DNA from: Aminobacter aganoensis
GTDB taxonomy: Bacteria; Pseudomonadota; Alphaproteobacteria; Rhizobiales; Rhizobiaceae
Direction of reading: 5' to 3'
NCBI RefSeq assembly: GCF_014206975.1
Contig: NZ_JACHOU010000002.1
Coordinates: 248,001 to 312,000, forward strand
Length of the DNA: 64,000 nt
In this document: in pieces, positions 62,703-64,000 of the stretch
Layout of the letters: every line of letters begins with the position of its first letter
Position numbering within the stretch: the stretch's first letter is position 1
Program-made: the position numbers and the translations under genes
The notes under the pieces: model-generated
The model's database searches: none
What the model was told of the DNA's origin: nothing
Seen by the model: the letters and a program-made list of their open reading frames with translations, nothing else

Positions 62703-63397
62703 AGTCAGCCCTGCGACGTCCGAGCACGGTTTTCCGGCGGATAAGTCACTGATATTTCCTTACTTTTTAGCTTCCCTGCCAACCTTCTCACGGTCGGAAC
62801 CGACATTTTCCCACCGCACCCTGTCAGCAACTCTGTCAGCATGCCGCGTGGATAGCCGCCCGCCTTTTTCCACCCCCCTCTCAACCTCCCGTATCATCAC
62901 CCTCGCGATCTTCCACGGGACTCCGGTGCGCACCGGGCAACGGGGGGAAGCGCCGGTGCCGGGCTGGCAGGAGGTCGGATCTTCTGCTGGGTGATGAGCC
63001 CCCAAGCCTGGGCCTTGCTGGCGGCCTGCGGAAACCCCGCTGCCGCGAAGAGCGGGGCAAGAACACCGGGCGGGGCGCGAACGTCGCGCCACATAAAATA
63101 CTATCGGAAGGCACGGCCTCGCGCCCCGCTTCCCGAACTTCCTCATCCTGAGCTTGTCGAAGGATGACAATGGCCAGGCGCGAAAGCGAGCGTGGCGGTG
63201 AACAAGCTTGGCTTCTTCTCCCCGTGAACGGGGGGAGGTCCAGGCAAGAGGATGAGGGGTAGCGCAAATCTCTGATGCGGCACGCGCCCAGCGCAACCCC
63301 CATCCTGAGCCCAAGCGCAGCCCTCATCCTGAGCCTGTCGAAGGATGGGATGACGAGGCGCCTGCCTTCTCCCACGTGGGAGAAGGCAATACCCGGC
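62703..63397. repeat. gene-free stretch with mixed palindromic repeats
   Basis: The 695 bases between the UDG and smpB stops hold no gene I can support. From 63141 on they contain two direct copies of a 27-base element, CCTCATCCTGAG(C/T)... at 63141-63167 and 63322-63348, a partial copy at 63301-63310, a CTTCTCCCCGTGAACGGGG-type element near 63215-63237, and a perfect palindrome next to smpB. The part from 62703 to 63140 shows no clear structure. Confidence 0.7.
63363..63388. terminator. perfect palindrome downstream of smpB
   Basis: TGCCTTCTCCCAC (63363-63375) is followed by its exact complement (63376-63388), a 26-bp perfect palindrome that starts 10 bases after the smpB stop. It could serve as terminator or be one of the interspersed repeats. 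No T tract follows on the minus strand. Confidence 0.5.
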
Positions 63398-63877
63398 CTA
63401 CCCGCGCTCCTTGAGCAGACGGCCCTTCTCGCGGTTCCAGTCGCGCTGCTTTTCGGTCTCGCGCTTGTCGTGCAGCTTCTTGCCGCGCGCGACGGCGAGC
63501 AGCATCTTGGCCATGCCGCGATCGTTGAAGTAGATCTTGAGCGGCACGAGCGTCATGCCTTCTCGCTCGATGTTCTGGGCCAGCTTGGCCATCTCGCGCT
63601 TGTTGACGAGCAGTTTGCGGCGGCGCCGCGTCTCATGGTTGAAGCGGTTGGCCTGGAGATACTCCGGCACATAGGAATTGATCAGCCAGAGCTCGCCGCC
63701 CTCGAACGAGGCGTAGGACTCCTGGATATTGGCCTGGCCGAGGCGCAGCGACTTGATTTCGGTGCCGGTCAGGACCATGCCGGCCTCGAGCGTGTCGAGC
63801 ACCTCATAGTTGAAGCGCGCCTTGCGGTTTTCCGCGGCGATCTTGTTGTTGGGGTCGGACTTCTTGCCCTGGCTCAT
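63398..63877 (-). CDS. smpB: SsrA-binding protein
   Basis: A 159-residue RNA-binding protein that works with tmRNA to rescue stalled ribosomes. The family pattern [37 protein letters not shown]-like core and the basic C-terminal tail [22 protein letters not shown] are all present. The ssrA gene itself is not in the window. Confidence 0.96.
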   Translation of the reverse strand: MSQGKKSDPNNKIAAENRKARFNYEVLDTLEAGMVLTGTEIKSLRLGQANIQESYASFEGGELWLINSYVPEYLQANRFNHETRRRRKLLVNKREMAKLAQNIEREGMTLVPLKIYFNDRGMAKMLLAVARGKKLHDKRETEKQRDWNREKGRLLKERG

Positions 63878-64000
63878 GGCATCGCAATCTGTTTGGTGCG
63901 TCCTTCGGGGCGCCCCCTCGACAAGCCGGGGGGTGCACTTTCAGGGCGAGGAGGTTGCCGCGACAGTCCGGGCCGGACGCTGGAATCGCGACCTGGCGGA
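63878..64000. other. window edge, no gene assigned
   Basis: The last 123 bases should include the smpB promoter or the end of the gene before it. In many rhizobia dapA lies there, but no frame here reads as the end of DapA that I can support. Confidence 0.3.

Noticed and set aside
63878-64000. End of dapA at the right edge
   Set aside because: dapA often precedes smpB in rhizobia, but none of the three minus-strand frames reads as a DapA C-terminus that I recognise.

Overview
The window is chromosomal DNA from a high-GC alphaproteobacterium. It most resembles the Rhizobiales, in the Mesorhizobium/Aminobacter (Phyllobacteriaceae) range. This rests on gene order and family content: pyrE/acpS/lepB/rnc/era and rsh/rpoZ blocks, smpB, a psd-pssA pair, a TIGR02301 protein, family 5 uracil-DNA glycosylase, small Omp25-like porins, and interspersed palindromic repeats of the rhizobial type. 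No database search was possible, so the genus is an inference. I see no rRNA, tRNA, CRISPR array, insertion sequence or prophage.

Layout. 0-6.8 kb: the end of an SLC13-type transporter, a secreted lectin-like protein, OsmC, a DMT exporter, a fused acyltransferase/acyl-ACP synthetase, and the psd-pssA phosphatidylethanolamine operon, which ends tail-to-tail with it. 6.9-12.7 kb: an Rrf2 regulator with a thioredoxin-reductase-like flavoprotein, an ArsR sensor with an Atm1-type exporter, a LysM protein and a LOG-family hydrolase. Both regulators sit directly behind strong palindromes that touch their start codons. 12.7-17.8 kb: rarD, then an operon of VOC, two GFA proteins, proline iminopeptidase and citramalate synthase, most of it linked by ATGA overlaps. 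17.8-33.3 kb: cysS, LysE, SRAP, Nudix, dihydroorotase, ygfZ-HD, GST, LtrA, an ArsR-SRPBCC unit with a broken SDR, and a two-gene operon of a GNAT/C39-peptidase fusion plus an RLAN/RimK ATP-grasp enzyme. 33.5-42.2 kb: an ECF sigma/anti-sigma pair, an MFS carrier, duplicated outer membrane proteins, a DUF2339 protein, and recO with a PaaI thioesterase. 42.2-54.5 kb: an accessory stretch between recO and era. It holds metal-related genes, including a probable nickel sensor and exporter, divergent regulator/target pairs and three damaged genes. 54.5-64 kb: core housekeeping genes (era, rnc, lepB, acpS, pyrE, rsh, rpoZ, smpB) plus a coupled NYN nuclease and uracil-DNA glycosylase pair.

The most interesting system is the RLAN/RimK ATP-grasp plus GNAT/papain-like peptidase operon (30.7-33.3 kb), which looks like an uncharacterised peptide-modification pathway. 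Other leads are the InrS/NrsD-like nickel circuit (45.5-47.2 kb), the ArsR-Atm1 unit whose 29-bp palindrome contains its own start codon, and a pentapeptide-repeat protein with twelve cysteines in register.

Many start codons were chosen from Shine-Dalgarno sequences or from ATGA/GTGA/TGATG overlaps with the upstream gene; this is stated gene by gene.
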